Source: Cyanobacteria bacterium K_DeepCast_35m_m2_023
GTDB taxonomy: Bacteria; Cyanobacteriota; Cyanobacteriia; PCC-6307; Cyanobiaceae
Assembly: GCA_016882345.1 (NCBI GenBank)
Contig: VGQR01000096.1
Location: forward strand, 1-7,171
Length of the DNA: 7,171 bases
Reading direction: 5' to 3'
Made by a program: the position numbers and the translations under genes
Shown here: one piece after another, positions 5,894 through 7,171 of the stretch
How the letters are laid out: every line of letters starts with the position of its first letter
Numbering within the stretch: the stretch's first letter is position 1
The notes under the pieces: generated by a model
What the model saw: only the letters and a program-made list of their open reading frames with translations
What the model was told of the DNA's origin: nothing
The model's database searches: none

Positions 5894-6895
5894 TCAACCC
5901 TGCCGCAGCCACTGGGCCGCATCACAGGCGTGGTAGGTCAGGATCAGATCTGCTCCCGCGCGCTTGAAGCTCAGCAGGGTCTCCAGCACCACGGCGCGCT
6001 CGTCAATCCAGCCATTCTGTGCGGCGGCCTTGACCATCGCGTACTCACCGCTGACGTTGTAAGCCGCGATCGGCAGCTCGGTCTCGTTGCGCAGGCGATG
6101 GATGATATCGAGATAGGCCAGGCCGGGTTTCACCATCATGATGTCGGCCCCTTCCTGCTCATCGAGCTGGGCCTCGGTGAGCGCTTCGCGCGCATTGGCC
6201 GGGTCCATCTGATAGGTGCTCTTGTCCTTGGGAATCGGCTTGGCGGCCCCGGCCCGAGGGGCCGAATCGAGCGCCTCGCGGAATGGGCCGTAATAGGCGC
6301 TGGCGTATTTGGCGGTATAGCTGATGATTCCGACGTGCTCGAAGCCCTCTTCGTCGAGGGCCTCGCGGATGGCGCCCACGCGTCCATCCATCATGTCGCT
6401 GGGCCCGATCAGGTCAGCACCAGCACGGGCTTGGGCGACCGCCTGCTTGCACAGGATCGCCACCGTTTCATCGTTGAGAACGATGCCATCGCCGCTGACG
6501 ATGCCGTCATGGCCATCGCAGCTGTAGGGATCGAGCGCCACGTCGGTCATGATCGCCATGCCGGGATGCACCTCCTTGAGGCGGCGAATCGCCCGCGGAA
6601 TCAGGCCGTGCTCGTTGAAACACTCGGCACCGTCCTCGGTTTTGAGCCCATCTGCGACCTTGGGGAACAGAACCACGCAACGGATGCCCAGATCCCAGGC
6701 GCGGCCGACCTCATCGACCAGTCCTTCCAGGCTCCAACGCTGGGTCCCTGGCATCGCGCCGATCGGCTCATTGCCAGCACCCTCGTGCACGAACAAGGGG
6801 TAGATGAAATCGCTGGCCGCAACCTGGTGCTCGCGCACCATGGCCCTCAGGGCAGGCGTGCGGCGCAGCCGGCGGGGGCGGTAGGTGAGCTCCAT
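5894..6895 (-). CDS. hemB: Porphobilinogen synthase (5-aminolevulinate dehydratase)
   Basis: HemB condenses two molecules of 5-aminolevulinate into porphobilinogen, the first pyrrole of heme, chlorophyll and bilin synthesis, in the cytosol. The 333-residue length is normal. The two active-site lysines are visible: Lys196 in TAKYAS and Lys256 in MMVKPG, the Schiff-base residue. The metal site reads DVALDPYSCDGHDG at 118-131, the Asp-type version of plants and cyanobacteria in place of the zinc-binding three-cysteine version, so magnesium dependence is expected. Cys126 stands where I recall Ser in most Asp-type enzymes. The N-terminus (YRPRRLRRTPALRAMVRE) matches the family, supporting the ATG at 6895, although no Shine-Dalgarno sequence is visible. 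The gene is preceded by a 155-bp dyad-rich spacer and probably leads the VOC-mutS2 operon. Confidence 0.97.
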   Translation of the reverse strand: MELTYRPRRLRRTPALRAMVREHQVAASDFIYPLFVHEGAGNEPIGAMPGTQRWSLEGLVDEVGRAWDLGIRCVVLFPKVADGLKTEDGAECFNEHGLIPRAIRRLKEVHPGMAIMTDVALDPYSCDGHDGIVSGDGIVLNDETVAILCKQAVAQARAGADLIGPSDMMDGRVGAIREALDEEGFEHVGIISYTAKYASAYYGPFREALDSAPRAGAAKPIPKDKSTYQMDPANAREALTEAQLDEQEGADIMMVKPGLAYLDIIHRLRNETELPIAAYNVSGEYAMVKAAAQNGWIDERAVVLETLLSFKRAGADLILTYHACDAAQWLRQG

Positions 6896-6903
6896 CGGGA
6901 ACA

Positions 6904-6932
6904 GAACGCTGGGCGGATCCTACGGAGCGTTC
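6904..6932 (-). promoter_or_regulatory. Inverted repeat GAACGCT-N15-AGCGTTC before hemB
   Basis: GAACGCT (6904-6910) and AGCGTTC (6926-6932) are exact reverse complements, with a 15-bp spacer that contains GGATCC. The repeat ends 8 nt before the hemB ATG. It could be a repressor operator or, if transcribed, a hairpin at the ribosome binding region. No known regulator site matches it to my knowledge. Confidence 0.4.
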
Positions 6933-6937
6933 CACGA

Positions 6938-6949
6938 CAGGGCGCCCTG
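6938..6949. promoter_or_regulatory. 12-bp perfect palindrome CAGGGCGCCCTG before hemB
   Basis: The sequence is its own reverse complement over 12 bp and lies 5 bp upstream of the inverted repeat next to hemB, overlapping the tandem CTGAGG pair. Placement in a promoter region suggests a protein-binding site, but GC-rich DNA produces such palindromes by chance. Confidence 0.3.
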
Positions 6950-7050
6950 AGGCTGAGGTGATCGATTCCTCTGCATCGGCCAGCACAAAAGGACGGTGCA
7001 CCACAGACCGGCCACGCCGTGGAGACATCCATCGGTGTTGGCGCTGAGGA

Positions 7051-7171
7051 TCAGAGCTTGGCAGCCATCAGCCAATCAGCACGGGGATCCTGACTGCGCA
7101 AGTCCCGCAGCTGCTCGAGCAACTGGCGCTCCTGAGCGCTGAACTGGGGCGGCAGCTTAGGACTGGCGTCA
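7051..7171 (-). CDS. C-terminal end of a probable DnaJ-family co-chaperone (runs off the right edge)
   Basis: The last 39 codons of a minus-strand gene, ending TGA at 7053-7051. The visible residues include LPPQFSAQERQLLEQLRDLR and end DWLMAAKL. A proline followed by an acidic/Gln-rich amphipathic helix of the form 'ERxLLEQLRxL' is common at the C-terminus of type II DnaJ/CbpA proteins. In related picocyanobacteria I recall a dnaJ-like gene directly upstream of hemB. No J-domain or other diagnostic part is inside the window, so this is an inference from the tail and the neighbourhood. It has the same orientation as hemB, 155 nt upstream, and no clear terminator follows it. Confidence 0.5.
   Translation of the reverse strand, partial: DASPKLPPQFSAQERQLLEQLRDLRSQDPRADWLMAAKL

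Larger units (their letters stand above)
6896..7050. promoter_or_regulatory. Spacer upstream of hemB, rich in dyad symmetry
   Basis: This 155-bp region lies between the end of the right-edge gene and the hemB start, and should hold the hemB promoter. It contains an inverted repeat at 6904-6932, a 12-bp palindrome at 6938-6949, a tandem CTGAGG pair at 6947-6958 and a near-palindrome CCACGCCGTGG at 7012-7022. I see no strong -35/-10 pair. A -10-like TAGGAT lies on the minus strand at 6922-6917 inside the first inverted repeat. I found no convincing small gene in this spacer. Confidence 0.5.

Noticed and set aside
5836..5925. Upstream in-frame ATG at 5925 for the VOC gene
   Set aside because: It would overlap hemB by 32 nt and add 30 residues outside the fold; the ATG at 5835 has a good GGGAG ribosome site.
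5930..6961. 343-codon open frame on the plus strand opposite hemB
   Set aside because: Antisense shadow; the minus strand is an intact HemB with active-site lysines and metal site.
6847..7032. Small minus-strand frames spanning the hemB spacer and hemB 5' end (also 6768-7028)
   Set aside because: They run out of frame into hemB, have Arg/Pro/Cys-rich shadow-like composition and no ribosome site.

Overview
The window most likely comes from a GC-rich picocyanobacterium of the Synechococcus/Cyanobium group. The evidence is a CP12-type Calvin-cycle regulator, an Asp-type (plant/cyanobacterial) porphobilinogen synthase, an Obg GTPase without the C-terminal OCT domain, and the order hemB - VOC protein - mutS2 - obgE - CP12. 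From memory, that order resembles the marine Synechococcus/Prochlorococcus arrangement. It looks like ordinary chromosomal housekeeping sequence. I see no rRNA, tRNA, CRISPR array, insertion sequence, integrase or phage gene.

Layout from left to right. The left edge holds the 5' part of an unrecognised gene on the minus strand (356 down to the edge). A divergent spacer with two perfect palindromes separates it from a 72-residue CP12-like gene on the plus strand (494-712). The CP12 gene converges on obgE (minus, 1698-700), and their 3' ends overlap by 13 nt. obgE is divergent, across 50 nt, from a MalK/UgpC-type sugar ABC-transporter ATPase (plus, 1749-3020, TTG start). That ATPase converges on mutS2 (minus, 5422-3017), and both stop codons fall in a single TTAA. 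Upstream of mutS2 come a small VOC/glyoxalase-fold protein (5835-5419, overlapping the mutS2 start as GTGA), then hemB (6895-5894), then the last 39 codons of a probable DnaJ-family gene at the right edge.

The minus-strand genes probably form a hemB - VOC - mutS2 transcription unit. obgE may once have been its continuation and is now cut off by the oppositely oriented ATPase gene. The functions are diverse: tetrapyrrole synthesis (HemB), ribosome and recombination quality control (MutS2), ribosome assembly (Obg), light/dark control of carbon fixation (CP12) and sugar or compatible-solute import (the ATPase, which has no permease or binding protein here).

I did not find a clear new system. 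The parts most worth a second look are the dyad-rich 155 bp before hemB, the palindromes before CP12, the reduced CP12 itself, and the orphan ATPase with an inserted segment in its helical region.
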